Assembly: GCF_002080435.1 (NCBI RefSeq)
Contig: NZ_CP020538.1
Span: 744,001 to 808,000 of the forward strand
Source of the DNA: Sphingobium herbicidovorans
GTDB lineage: Bacteria > Pseudomonadota > Alphaproteobacteria > Sphingomonadales > Sphingomonadaceae
Direction of reading: 5' to 3'
DNA length: 64,000 nt
Numbering within the stretch: the stretch's first letter is position 1; each line of letters begins with the position of its first letter. Of this stretch, positions 45,577 through 53,884 are shown one piece after another. Made by a program: the position numbers and the translations under genes. The notes beneath the pieces were generated by a model. The model had not been told where the DNA came from and ran no database searches. It worked only from the letters and a program-made list of their open reading frames with translations.

Positions 45577-45609
45577 CTACCCCTCCCGCAAGCGGGCGGG
45601 AGTGGGTAA
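45577..45609. repeat. Hairpin repeat, likely bidirectional terminator
   Basis: TACCCCTCCCGC and GCGGGAGTGGGTA form a long stem with one bulge and a small loop. It lies between two convergent genes. Hairpins with CCCCTCCCGC arms are dispersed in sphingomonad genomes as I recall, so this is called a repeat as well as a probable transcript end. Confidence 0.5.
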
Positions 45610-45641
45610 GCTGCCGGTCCGCAATTCACCCGGCATGCTTG

Positions 45642-45920
45642 CTACTTGCCGAGCTTTCTTTCCGGATGCTCGCGACGGGGCTCGGCTGTCTTGATGCCGG
45701 TATCAAGTTTCGGTTTCAGCCCGGTGTCCCCGCCGGTTTTCACACCTGAATCGCGTGGCCTGCCACCGCCGCCGCCGCCAGCCGACGCGGCGATGGCTTG
45801 CGACGTGAGCGAGGTGGAAAGCATGATCGTCATGGCTGGCGGGACCGTCGCGGCGAATTTGCCGCAGGTCTTCAGAAAGTTGCGCCGGTCTTCTCCCGCC
45901 GATATTTGATTGTCATCCAT
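45642..45920 (-). CDS. Small exported protein with Tat-like signal and a repetitive tail, 92 aa
   Basis: From ATG 45920. EDRRNFLKTCGKFAA is a good twin-arginine motif, followed by a hydrophobic stretch (PPAMTIMLSTSLTSQAIA) and a likely cleavage site at AIAASA. The mature part is only about 55 residues: a Gly run, then imperfect repeats with DSGVKTG, DTGLKPK and DTGIKTA, and a basic end. No fold or function is recognised. It lies in the surface-glycan locus next to a nucleotidyltransferase gene. Confidence 0.72.
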   Translation of the reverse strand: MDDNQISAGEDRRNFLKTCGKFAATVPPAMTIMLSTSLTSQAIAASAGGGGGGRPRDSGVKTGGDTGLKPKLDTGIKTAEPRREHPERKLGK

Positions 45921-46011
45921 GTCGATACCCTCTCTATTTAACAAGTAGAGTAACGCATGACCCGCACTGTCCGCTTCTGCCAAAAAGTAGTATACACTTA
46001 AGCATAGGCCG

Positions 46012-46824
46012 TCAGATCGAGCCTGTCGCCGACCCATCGGCACCCGGCCTCCCGCGCAATATCTCTTCGATCAGCGTCACATCCTCGACCTTGTCGGCGT
46101 CGATGCAGGCTTCGGCCTTGTGCATGGCGACGAGCCTTGCGTTGAGGCCGAAACGGCGGCCGATGCGGGCTATGCCGCTGCGCAGGCCCAGCAGGCGGAG
46201 AAGCGCGCCCAGCAGCACCAGCGGGCCGAAGGAGGCGATGATCTTCCATCCCTTCTTCCGGTCCTGCTCGACTTCCTGCCAGAGCGCGATCACGGCGCGG
46301 GCCTTTGCGCTGCCGAACCAGAAGAGGTTGGCGCCCGACCACCAGCCGTCGCGGAATTTGAGCCAGGTGCGGCGGGACGAGGGGTAACGGGCAAGCAGCG
46401 TGGCGCGTTCGACCATGGCGACGGCGATGTCCGCCCCCTGCCCTTCGGCGACGAACTGGTCGAGCATGGCTGTATCGAGCAGGACATGGTCAGCCGTGGT
46501 GACGAGCAGCGGGAATGGCAGGTCGGGGCGGTCAAGCAGGCCGAGCAGCGTGGAGGCGATGCCGCTGTCGCTGGTTTCGAAGCGCACCTGCGGATGGCTG
46601 GCGAGCCATGCGGTGGCGGGGTTGGCGGCGTACAGGTCCGGCGTCTGCGTCAGGATGATGAGTTGGCCGATGGTCGGGTGGGCGAGCAGAGCGCGCGCGG
46701 GATAGTTGATCATCGGATCGCCCGCGACCGGCGCGAGCGGCTTGACAGGGACGCCCGCCGCCTGCGCCAGGGGATCGGAACCGGGGCGCGATCCGGCGAG
46801 CAGCAGGGCGGTGATCTTCGTCAT
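46012..46824 (-). CDS. MobA-like nucleotidyltransferase
   Basis: 270 residues. LLLAGSRPGSDPLAQAAGVPVK resembles the nucleotide loop of MobA-like enzymes in a relaxed form, PVAGDPMINYPARALL follows, and TTADHVLLD holds a metal-binding Asp. The later part has a hydrophobic helix (FGPLVLLGALLRLLGL) that could touch the membrane. It is the second nucleotidyltransferase of this locus; the donor and the product are unknown. Confidence 0.75.
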   Translation of the reverse strand: MTKITALLLAGSRPGSDPLAQAAGVPVKPLAPVAGDPMINYPARALLAHPTIGQLIILTQTPDLYAANPATAWLASHPQVRFETSDSGIASTLLGLLDRPDLPFPLLVTTADHVLLDTAMLDQFVAEGQGADIAVAMVERATLLARYPSSRRTWLKFRDGWWSGANLFWFGSAKARAVIALWQEVEQDRKKGWKIIASFGPLVLLGALLRLLGLRSGIARIGRRFGLNARLVAMHKAEACIDADKVEDVTLIEEILRGRPGADGSATGSI

Positions 46825-46863
46825 GGGCGGGGGTTAGCGAAGCCGCTGCGTGACGGAAAGCGG

Positions 46864-48405
46864 CTAATTGAGGGCCTGCGCCGGGGTGGATGGCGACGCG
46901 CTGTTCTGCGCGACCTCAACAGGGAGGCCCGCACGCAGGCTTTTCAGCTGGCGCAGACGGTCACGGAAGGCGGCGAGTTCGCGACCGGCGAGCTGCGCGG
47001 TGGTGGTGAATTTGACAGACAGCGGATTGATCGTCCGCCCGCTGCGATACAGTTCATAATGGAGGTGCGGGCCGGTCGACAGGCCGCTGGAGCCGACATA
47101 GCCGATCACCTGCCCCTGCCGGACGCGCTGGCCGTAGCGGGCGGCGGTGCGGCTCATATGCGCATAGCCGGTGGCAAGGCCGTTGCCATGTTCCAGGCGG
47201 ACATAATTGCCGTGGCCGCCATGCCGCCCCGAATAGGACACGACGCCATCGGTCGCCGCATAGATGGGCGATCCATAAGCGGCGGCGAAGTCTATGCCCG
47301 CGTGCATCCGCCTGTAACCCAGGATCGGATGGCGGCGCATGCCAAAGCCCGACGACATCCGGCCGCGGACCGGCGCGGCGAGGACGCCACGCCGCTCGCC
47401 CACGCCCGATGCTTCGAACCACTGGCTGCGGCCTTCGCTCGTCCATTTGAGCATATCGACGCCGCGTCCATTGGGTCGGCGCAGTCCGGCGTAGAGCAGG
47501 TCGCCCACCTCCACATCGCCGGTTTCGGCGCGGCGATATTCGGTGATGATGTCGTAGCGGTCCCCGGCGTGGATGGAGCCAAGATCGACCTGTTGCGCGA
47601 TGACGCGCAGGAATGCCTGGATCGCCTTGGGCGGGGCTCCGGCGGCGCGCGCGGACTGGTAGATGCTGTCGCCAATGACGCCCTGGATACGCAGCGGCGT
47701 GTCATCCACATGGATCGGCGTGCGCTTTACCTGCAGGACGCCGCCGACGCGGTTGACCTCCAGCGCCAGGTCGAGCCGGGGGCGGAAGGAGAGATGATCG
47801 AGCGGCCGGGGCATGTCGCGGCTGGCGCGGCGGCCAAGGATGATGTCGAGCGGGGTGCCGGGCTTCATGCCCTTGCCGATGTCGCCGCCTGCAAGCGACA
47901 TGACCTGCCCGATGTCGCCGCTGCTGACGCCAGCGCGGGACAGGGCGCGGGCGAGCGAATCGCCGCCGCCGATCTGGGCGCGCAGTTCGATCTGAGGACG
48001 TTCGGGCGTTTCGCGCAGGGGCTGCACGGCGTCGGTCGGCCCCATGCGCCGCCCGCTGTCGGCGCCCATGGCGAGCGGGGTGATCATCTGGCTGCGCACT
48101 TCGTCGAACTGCGCCTGTTCGAGCAGGGGCTGCGGCGCGCCGGGCAGCGGGTGGAAGCCGGGGGAGAGGTAGAGGGCGGAGGCGCAAAGGCCAAGACAGG
48201 TGGCGAGGCCGCGGAACCATGTGCGGCTGCCGACACGCTGGCCCAAGTCGGGGACCAGTTCCACATCTTCCGCCCAGTCCCGCAGGCGGGTGCGCCAGTC
48301 GCGCGCATCGGCGGGCGTCATGGCGCCCTTCGCGATGGCGTCCGTCAGCCAGAAGGACGCGGAGGCGCCCCCCTGTTGAGGATTGAACTGGCTGCCATGA
48401 AACAC
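46864..48405 (-). CDS. M23 family peptidoglycan endopeptidase
   Basis: About 513 residues from GTG 48405 (VFHGSQFNPQQGGAS); a TTG at 48492 would add 29 residues and neither start has a strong ribosome site. One membrane helix lies near residue 75-95. A LysM/OapA-like segment (GGGDSLARALSRAGVSSGD) leads to the LytM domain with zinc ligands in RMHAGIDFAA and GPHLHYELYRSG. Both ligands are present, so it should be active against cross-links in the periplasm. GMRRHPILGYRRMHAG is the family signature. Confidence 0.88.
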   Translation of the reverse strand: MFHGSQFNPQQGGASASFWLTDAIAKGAMTPADARDWRTRLRDWAEDVELVPDLGQRVGSRTWFRGLATCLGLCASALYLSPGFHPLPGAPQPLLEQAQFDEVRSQMITPLAMGADSGRRMGPTDAVQPLRETPERPQIELRAQIGGGDSLARALSRAGVSSGDIGQVMSLAGGDIGKGMKPGTPLDIILGRRASRDMPRPLDHLSFRPRLDLALEVNRVGGVLQVKRTPIHVDDTPLRIQGVIGDSIYQSARAAGAPPKAIQAFLRVIAQQVDLGSIHAGDRYDIITEYRRAETGDVEVGDLLYAGLRRPNGRGVDMLKWTSEGRSQWFEASGVGERRGVLAAPVRGRMSSGFGMRRHPILGYRRMHAGIDFAAAYGSPIYAATDGVVSYSGRHGGHGNYVRLEHGNGLATGYAHMSRTAARYGQRVRQGQVIGYVGSSGLSTGPHLHYELYRSGRTINPLSVKFTTTAQLAGRELAAFRDRLRQLKSLRAGLPVEVAQNSASPSTPAQALN

Positions 48406-48633
48406 GCTGAAACGGCCCCCCGCGGGCAAAATACGCCCGACCCCCGCCGTGCGTTCGCGTGCATTGTTGTGAATGCATAGGGTTAAAGTCAAATAAAGAC
48501 GGAATTTTTAACCCTTTTTGCGCGACGAAACGTGCCCTTCCGCCGTTGAGCAACCGCCACTTTCCTGGCTTGAGGAGATTCCGGCCCACTTCCCCTTGCC
48601 CTCGCCGCATCCATCCCCGACATAGAGAGGATC

Positions 48634-51237
48634 ATGGCCCAGTTCGCACGTTCGCCCGTCACCGCCGTGCTGGGTCCCACCAACACCGGCAAGACGCACC
48701 TGGCCGTCGAGCGCATGTGCGGCCATTCCAGCGGCATGATGGGCTTCCCGCTGCGCCTGCTGGCGCGCGAGGTGTATGAGCGCGTGGTCGCGATCAAGGG
48801 ACCGGGGCAGGTCGCGCTGATCACCGGGGAAGAGAAGATCGTGCCGCCGGGCGCGCTCTATTATCTGTGCACCGCCGAATCGATGCCGGTCGACGGAGAT
48901 TATGCCTTTGTGGCGCTGGACGAGGCGCAACTTGGGTCCGACCCGGAGCGCGGGCATGTGTTCACCGATCGTCTGCTGCGCGCGCGGGGCCGGGAAGAAA
49001 CGATGATCCTCGGCTCCGCCAGCATCAGCCGGGTCGTCAAGGCGCTGGTGCCGGAGGCGGAGATCATCAGCCGCCCGCGCTTTTCCACATTATCCTATGC
49101 GGGCGCGAAGAAGCTGTCGCGCCTGCCCAAACGGTCGGCCGTCGTCGCCTTCTCAGCCGAGGAAGTCTATGCCGTGGCGGAAATGCTGCGGCGTTTCCGG
49201 GGCGGCGCGGCCGTGGTGATGGGCGCGCTGTCGCCACGCACCCGCAACGCACAGGTGCAGATGTTCCTGAACGGCGAGGTGGATTATCTGGTGGCGACCG
49301 ACGCGATCGGCATGGGCCTCAACCTGGACGTCGCACATGTCGCCTTCGCTTCGCTGCGGAAATTCGACGGCAGGCGGACGCGACGGCTGACGGTGGCGGA
49401 AATGGCGCAGATCGCGGGGCGCGCCGGACGGCATCACAAGGATGGCACGTTCGGGAGCCTGGGCCATGAGGATGGCGACGCGGCCTTCACCCCCGAAGAG
49501 ATCGAGGCGATAGAGGCGCATCGCTTCCCGCCGGTCGATCAGCTTTTCTGGCGCGAAGGGAAACCGCGCATGGACAGCGTCAACCGGCTGATCCTGGAGC
49601 TGGAAACCCGGCCAGACCTGGACCAATTGCGCGCCGCGCCCGAAGCGGTGGACCTGGCGGTGCTGAGAAGGCTGGCCGATGATCCGCTGGTGATCGACCG
49701 GGCAAAGGGCAAAAAGCAGGTCGAACGGCTATGGGCGGCATGCGGCCTTCCCGATTTCCAGAAAGTGGGCGCGGAACATCATGCCCGCACCGTGAGCCGC
49801 ATCTGGCGCTTCCTGTCCGAGGGCCAGGGCCATATTCCGCGAGACTGGTTCGCCCAGCAACTGGCGCGACTCGATTCGGTGCAGGGCGACATCGACACAT
49901 TGTCGGCGCGGATCGCGGCGGCGCGCACATGGTCCTACATCGCGCATCGCGCCGATTGGCTGGCGCATCCGGCGGAAATGGCGGAGCGCACCCGCGCGCT
50001 GGAAGAACGGCTGTCCGACGCGCTCCATACGGCGCTGACTCAACGCTTTGTGGATCGCAGGACCACCGTCCTGTTGCGCGACATGGGGCAGGATGCGGGC
50101 AATCTGCCGGTCGATCTGGAACAGGACGGGACGGTCTGCGTCGATGGTGAGACGATCGGGCGACTTGACGGATTTCGTTTCTCGGTCGATCCGGCTACGC
50201 GGCATCAGGACAGAAAGATGCTGCTGGCGGCGGCGGAACGTCGCCTTGGAAGGATATTGCGAGTGAAGGCTGACGAATTGCTGGGTGCGCCCGACACCGA
50301 TTTCGTGCTCATGGACGAAGCCGGGCAGGCGCCGGGGATTAGCTGGAAGGGCGACGCCGTGGCGGCGCTGCTGACCGGCCCGTCCCTGCTGACGCCGGAG
50401 ATCCGGCTGGATCGCGGCCTGCTGGCGCTGGGCCAGGATGTGCAGAAGCAGGTGGCCGGTCGCCTGACCGCATGGTTCGAGGCGCAGAAGGAAAAGCATC
50501 TGCTGCCGCTGACCAAGATGGTCGCCAGCGCGTCCGACCCGGAAGTGCCCGCCGTGGTCCGCGCCGTATTCGCGCAACTGGCCGATGCTGGCGGCGTGAT
50601 CGCACGAACGGAGCTTGATTCGGCGCTGGGCCATCTGGACAAGGACCAGCGGCACCTGCTGCGGCGTGCAGGGATAGATATCGGCGTGCTGGACATCTAT
50701 CACCCCGGCCTGCTGAAACCGGGCGCTGCCCGTTGGCGGGCTGCGCTGCTGGCGGCGCGCATCGCCAAGCCGTGCCTGCCCCTGCCCCAACCGGGCCTGA
50801 CGTTGATCCCGGCGGGGGAAAAGCCGGAACAGATGGGCGCGCGCATTGCCGGTTTCCGGGGCTTTGGCGAGCAGATGCTGCGCATCGACATGGCCGAACG
50901 CATGGCCCGCACCGCGCATGAAGCAATCGCAAAGGGCGAGGCGTTCACGGCGCTCAGCCCACAGATCGTGTCGCTGGGCCTTAGCGAGGCGGCGTTCCTG
51001 CAATTAATGCGGCTTGCCGGGTTCCGGCCGGTCGAAACGGCTGAAGAAGGTGGCGTGAACTGGGCATTCCGCGGACGGCAGAAAGCGCGGCCCGACCAGC
51101 AGCAGGCGCGTGGCCCGGCCCGGCGTCCCGCCGCCGCAAGAGGCGCGCCGTCCCGCCCTGCTTCCGGGGGAGCAGGAGCGCCCGCTGGCAATCATGCCTT
51201 TGCTGGCCTTGCCGAGCTGCTCGGTCGCAATGGGTGA
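48634..51237 (+). CDS. Suv3-like DExH helicase
   Basis: 867 residues. Walker A is in LGPTNTGKTHLA (about 13-24) and the DExH box is DEAQ in VALDEAQLGSD; SFSTLSYAG-like linkers, LVATDAIGMGLNLDV and QIAGRAGRH are later helicase motifs. It resembles mitochondrial Suv3, an RNA helicase of the degradosome. A Pro/Ala/Arg-rich basic tail of about 45 residues ends the protein. It overlaps the S4 gene by 8 bases. A role in RNA turnover is inferred from the family. Confidence 0.9.
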   Translation: MAQFARSPVTAVLGPTNTGKTHLAVERMCGHSSGMMGFPLRLLAREVYERVVAIKGPGQVALITGEEKIVPPGALYYLCTAESMPVDGDYAFVALDEAQLGSDPERGHVFTDRLLRARGREETMILGSASISRVVKALVPEAEIISRPRFSTLSYAGAKKLSRLPKRSAVVAFSAEEVYAVAEMLRRFRGGAAVVMGALSPRTRNAQVQMFLNGEVDYLVATDAIGMGLNLDVAHVAFASLRKFDGRRTRRLTVAEMAQIAGRAGRHHKDGTFGSLGHEDGDAAFTPEEIEAIEAHRFPPVDQLFWREGKPRMDSVNRLILELETRPDLDQLRAAPEAVDLAVLRRLADDPLVIDRAKGKKQVERLWAACGLPDFQKVGAEHHARTVSRIWRFLSEGQGHIPRDWFAQQLARLDSVQGDIDTLSARIAAARTWSYIAHRADWLAHPAEMAERTRALEERLSDALHTALTQRFVDRRTTVLLRDMGQDAGNLPVDLEQDGTVCVDGETIGRLDGFRFSVDPATRHQDRKMLLAAAERRLGRILRVKADELLGAPDTDFVLMDEAGQAPGISWKGDAVAALLTGPSLLTPEIRLDRGLLALGQDVQKQVAGRLTAWFEAQKEKHLLPLTKMVASASDPEVPAVVRAVFAQLADAGGVIARTELDSALGHLDKDQRHLLRRAGIDIGVLDIYHPGLLKPGAARWRAALLAARIAKPCLPLPQPGLTLIPAGEKPEQMGARIAGFRGFGEQMLRIDMAERMARTAHEAIAKGEAFTALSPQIVSLGLSEAAFLQLMRLAGFRPVETAEEGGVNWAFRGRQKARPDQQQARGPARRPAAARGAPSRPASGGAGAPAGNHAFAGLAELLGRNG

Positions 51238-51526
51238 CGGCGCTACCCTCGGCAATCACGGGCCGAGCCTGCGCATAGACAAGTTCCTGTGGTTCGCCCG
51301 GCTGGCCGCGAGCCGGTCGGTCGCGCAGAAAATGGCCGAAGACGGGCACATACGCCTGAACGGCCGCCGCATCGAGCGCGCCCATTCGCCCGTGCGCGCG
51401 GGCGACCTCATCACCTTCCCCCATGCCAGCGGGGTGCGGGTGGTGCGCGTCATCGCCCTTCCCGGACGACGCGGACCGGCCCCGGAAGCGCAGACATGTT
51501 ATGAAGAACTGAAGCTGGGCAATTGA
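51230..51526 (+). CDS. S4 domain RNA-binding protein, Hsp15-like
   Basis: 98 residues from ATG 51230, overlapping the helicase stop (ATGGGTGA). SLRIDKFLWFARLAASRS and MAEDGHIRLNGRRIERAHSP are the S4 core. Hsp15 binds stalled 50S subunits carrying peptidyl-tRNA. Coupling with the helicase suggests a shared RNA-related job. It is much shorter than the open frame that runs upstream inside the helicase gene. Confidence 0.88.
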   Translation: MGDGATLGNHGPSLRIDKFLWFARLAASRSVAQKMAEDGHIRLNGRRIERAHSPVRAGDLITFPHASGVRVVRVIALPGRRGPAPEAQTCYEELKLGN

Positions 51527-51609
51527 CCCTGCAAAAATATCCTCATTGACCTTCTGGCTCGCCGGGCATAGCAGGGCCGCCGCTGTCGAAACCTATTGAG
51601 TGCTGACCC

Positions 51610-51948
51610 ATGACCTATGTCGTGACCGACAACTGCATCCGCTGCAAATATATGGATTGCGTCGAGGTCTGTCCCGTGGACTGTTTCTACGAGGGCGAGA
51701 ATATGCTGGTCATCAATCCCAATGAGTGCATCGACTGCGGCGTGTGCGAACCTGAATGCCCCGCCGAAGCCATTCTGCCCGATACGGAGAATGGCCTGGA
51801 AAAGTGGCTGGAACTCAACACGAAATTCTCCGCCGAATGGCCCAACATCACCGTCAAGGGCGACGCGCCCGCCGATGCGGACGATATGAAGGGCATCGAG
51901 AACAAGCTGGAGAAATTCTTTTCGCCCGAGCCCGGATCGGGAAGCTGA
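51610..51948 (+). CDS. fdxA: 7Fe-type ferredoxin
   Basis: 112 residues. [19 protein letters not shown] and [17 protein letters not shown] give ligands for one 3Fe-4S and one 4Fe-4S cluster, and the acidic C-terminal helix is typical of FdxA. It carries low-potential electrons; the partners are not clear. The order helicase, S4 protein, ferredoxin, CarD is common in Alphaproteobacteria. Confidence 0.95.
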   Translation: MTYVVTDNCIRCKYMDCVEVCPVDCFYEGENMLVINPNECIDCGVCEPECPAEAILPDTENGLEKWLELNTKFSAEWPNITVKGDAPADADDMKGIENKLEKFFSPEPGSGS

Positions 51949-52235
51949 CCCAGCCGTTATAAGCGCGTAGGGAAGGCATGATTTCGATGCCTCCTGCTGA
52001 CGCGCTGGACTACCCCTAGCGTCTCATTCTCCCGCACACTCCCGGATTTTGCGTCGGGGGTGGCAATTTTGTTACGAATCTGCTAAATAAGGGTCAAGAG
52101 GCGGAAACGGTCGCATCCGTCCTGGAGTATTTGCTCATGTCCTGACGATAGCGCCGCGGAATCCTCGGCTTATGCCTATCTGCGGAAGCCCCACGCGGCG
52201 GTTATTCGTCCCCGGTAGAATTAGAAAGGTTTCAA
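51949..52235. other. Intergenic region before the CarD gene
   Basis: 287 bases with no gene. A small hairpin AGGCAT / ATGCCT lies at about 51975-51992 after fdxA without a T-run. An A+T-rich stretch at 52065-52092 (with TTGTTA and TAAATA) is the likely promoter zone for carD, but the spacing does not match a standard pair, so I do not call one. Confidence 0.4.
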
Positions 52236-52763
52236 ATGGCTGCCAAGGCGCTGTCCTTTGACGTAGGTGATTATGTTGTTTACCCCAAGCACGGCGTAGG
52301 TCGCGTCGTCGAACTGCAAAAGGAGCAGATCGCGGGCATGGAATTGGAGCTGTATGTGCTCCGGTTCGAAAAGGAGCGCATGACGCTTCGCGTGCCGACC
52401 AACAAGGCCGAAGGGGTCGGCATGCGCAAGCTGTCGTCGAACAAGACCCTGGAAGAAGCTATCGAGACGCTCAAGGGCAAGCCGAAGGTGAAGCGCACCA
52501 TGTGGTCGCGCCGCGCGCAGGAATATGAAGCGAAGATCAATTCGGGCGACCTGGTGTCGATCGCCGAAGTGACGCGCGACCTGTTCCGTGCGGACGATCA
52601 GCCCGAGCAGAGCTATTCGGAGCGGCAGATTTTCGAAGCCGCGTCGAGCCGACTCGCTCGCGAACTGGCCGCGATGGAAGAAACCGACGAGCCGAGCGCG
52701 CTGCAGAAGATCCTGCGCATCCTGAACGAAGCCGCACCCAAATATGTGAAGGTGGAAGGCTGA
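52236..52763 (+). CDS. CarD family transcription regulator
   Basis: 175 residues. The N-terminal RNA polymerase interaction domain has FDVGDYVVYPKHGVGRVVE and LELYVLRFEKERMTLRVP; the C-terminal half is helical and binds DNA near the promoter bubble. CarD stabilises open complexes, often at rRNA and stress promoters. AGAAAGG lies just before the ATG. A terminator follows. Confidence 0.94.
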   Translation: MAAKALSFDVGDYVVYPKHGVGRVVELQKEQIAGMELELYVLRFEKERMTLRVPTNKAEGVGMRKLSSNKTLEEAIETLKGKPKVKRTMWSRRAQEYEAKINSGDLVSIAEVTRDLFRADDQPEQSYSERQIFEAASSRLARELAAMEETDEPSALQKILRILNEAAPKYVKVEG

Positions 52764-52802
52764 ACCGATATCCACCGGGCTGGTAACGGCAGGTTGAAAT
52801 GA

Positions 52803-52836
52803 AAAAGGGCGTCCCATGCGGGGCGCCCTCTTTTAT
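52803..52836 (+). terminator. Terminator after the CarD gene
   Basis: AAAAAGGGCG ... CGCCCTCTTTT forms a GC-rich stem (AGGGCGTCCC with GGGGCGCCCT) with a 4-base loop and a T-rich end, about 40 bases after the stop. Confidence 0.75.
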
Positions 52837-52880
52837 TTCATCCCTGGCCCGGTCATCCCGGCCCGGCTGGCTGACGCTGA

Positions 52881-53123
52881 TTAGTCGCTCGTGGTGGAGC
52901 CGGCCGCATCCTTGGCCGCGTCACCCACGTCGCTGGCGGCCTGACCGACCTGAGTGGCCGCGCCCTCTATCGCGCTGTCCTTGCTCGTCTCGCTGCTGAT
53001 CAGGAAAAAGGCAGCTATCGCCACCACGACCACCAGCAACAATATTGCGATCGCCGTGCCGCCACCGCCGCGCTTTTCAATCACCGTGGTCGTCGTCGCC
53101 GGACGCTCCTGATAATCGGCCAT
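52881..53123 (-). CDS. Small single-pass membrane protein, 80 aa
   Basis: ATG 53123. A polar N-terminus with a TTTTVIEKRGGGG segment, one helix (about residues 23-43, AIAILLLVVVVAIAAFFLI) and an Ala/Asp/Ser-rich tail with repeats like AASDVGDAAKDAAG. The tail should be in the periplasm and resembles low-complexity helical tails of envelope stress proteins. Function unknown. GGAGGA lies upstream of the start. Confidence 0.65.
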   Translation of the reverse strand: MADYQERPATTTTVIEKRGGGGTAIAILLLVVVVAIAAFFLISSETSKDSAIEGAATQVGQAASDVGDAAKDAAGSTTSD

Positions 53124-53266
53124 GAATGTCCTCCTCCATCGTTACGCCACCCGCACGAATAATGCTCTGCGGCGATGGGGGTTCCTGACCGGCGAGGACG
53201 GGCATTTCAGTTTTGTGCGCGAGAGGCGCAGAGTCGATCGAGCGTTAGGTCTGAGATTTCATGCAG

Positions 53267-53293
53267 CCGTTCGCCCTGAACCTGTCGAAGGGC
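53267..53293. repeat. REP-like element
   Basis: TTCGCCCTGAACCTGTCGAA with GGGC after it, nearly the same as the copy at 29907 (GCCCTGAGCCTGTCAAAGGG). It lies in the 200-base gap before the asparaginase-like gene, where nothing else is recognised. Confidence 0.6.
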
Positions 53294-53324
53294 GGGGGCT
53301 TAAACCTTCGCTCGCCCTTTTCGC

Positions 53325-53825
53325 TCAACTCCGCGCCACAAATGCGCCTTTCGTCCGGTCCTTAACCACCTGGTCAGCGCGAAACACCGAGCCGCTCATG
53401 GTGATATAGACGCCTGGCCCTGCCGTCTGAACTGTGGCGAAAGCCATGCCGAGGTTAAAGCTGGCGTCGCTTTCGCCGAAGCGCGCGGGGGCCAGGGCGC
53501 CGACCAGCACGATGGTCTTGCCGCGAAGGTCGCCCAGCATCGCCGCCGTGTCCGTCATCGTATCGGTGCCATGGGTGATGACGATGTGGCTTTCAGGCGC
53601 GGCGGCGGCGCGCTCGCGGATCAGGGCGCGGTCTGCGTCGTCCAGTTCAAGACTATCCTTGCGCGTGACTTCTTCTATGCGGAAGGGCCGCTTGACCCGT
53701 GCGATGTCGAGCAGCTTCGCCATCACCGTTTCGCCGACCTGATAGTCGGACAGCGCGTCGAAGTAGATCTTGTCGATCGTGCCGCCGGTGGTGAGGATGA
53801 GGATGGGCGTGTCGGCGGGCAGCAT
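53325..53825 (-). CDS. Asparaginase-like N-terminal domain protein, 166 aa
   Basis: ATG 53825. Only the N-terminal half of a type I/II asparaginase is present: LTTGGTIDKIY has the first catalytic Thr and VITHGTDTMTDTA the second Thr-Asp pair. Full asparaginases are about 320-350 residues and need the C-terminal domain to complete the active site in the dimer. The ending VKDRTKGAFVARS is followed by a normal stop, so it looks like a stand-alone family and not a recent truncation. Activity is uncertain. Confidence 0.82.
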   Translation of the reverse strand: MLPADTPILILTTGGTIDKIYFDALSDYQVGETVMAKLLDIARVKRPFRIEEVTRKDSLELDDADRALIRERAAAAPESHIVITHGTDTMTDTAAMLGDLRGKTIVLVGALAPARFGESDASFNLGMAFATVQTAGPGVYITMSGSVFRADQVVKDRTKGAFVARS

Positions 53826-53884
53826 GGCAGGCTCCGGGGATGGAGAGGTTCAAGCTGGCAATCTAGCCCGACAGGAATGGCCCG

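Noticed and set aside
46120..48480. 786-codon open frame on the plus strand
   Set aside because: It is antisense to the nucleotidyltransferase and the M23 endopeptidase, whose zinc motifs are clear. Long antisense frames are common at high GC and this one has no recognised domain.
48481..48540. TTAA-rich stretch as a CtrA site before the M23 gene
   Set aside because: The TTAA elements are too far apart for the TTAA-N7-TTAA pattern.
49729..51003. 424-codon minus-strand frame
   Set aside because: Antisense to the Suv3-like helicase, whose motifs are intact through this region.
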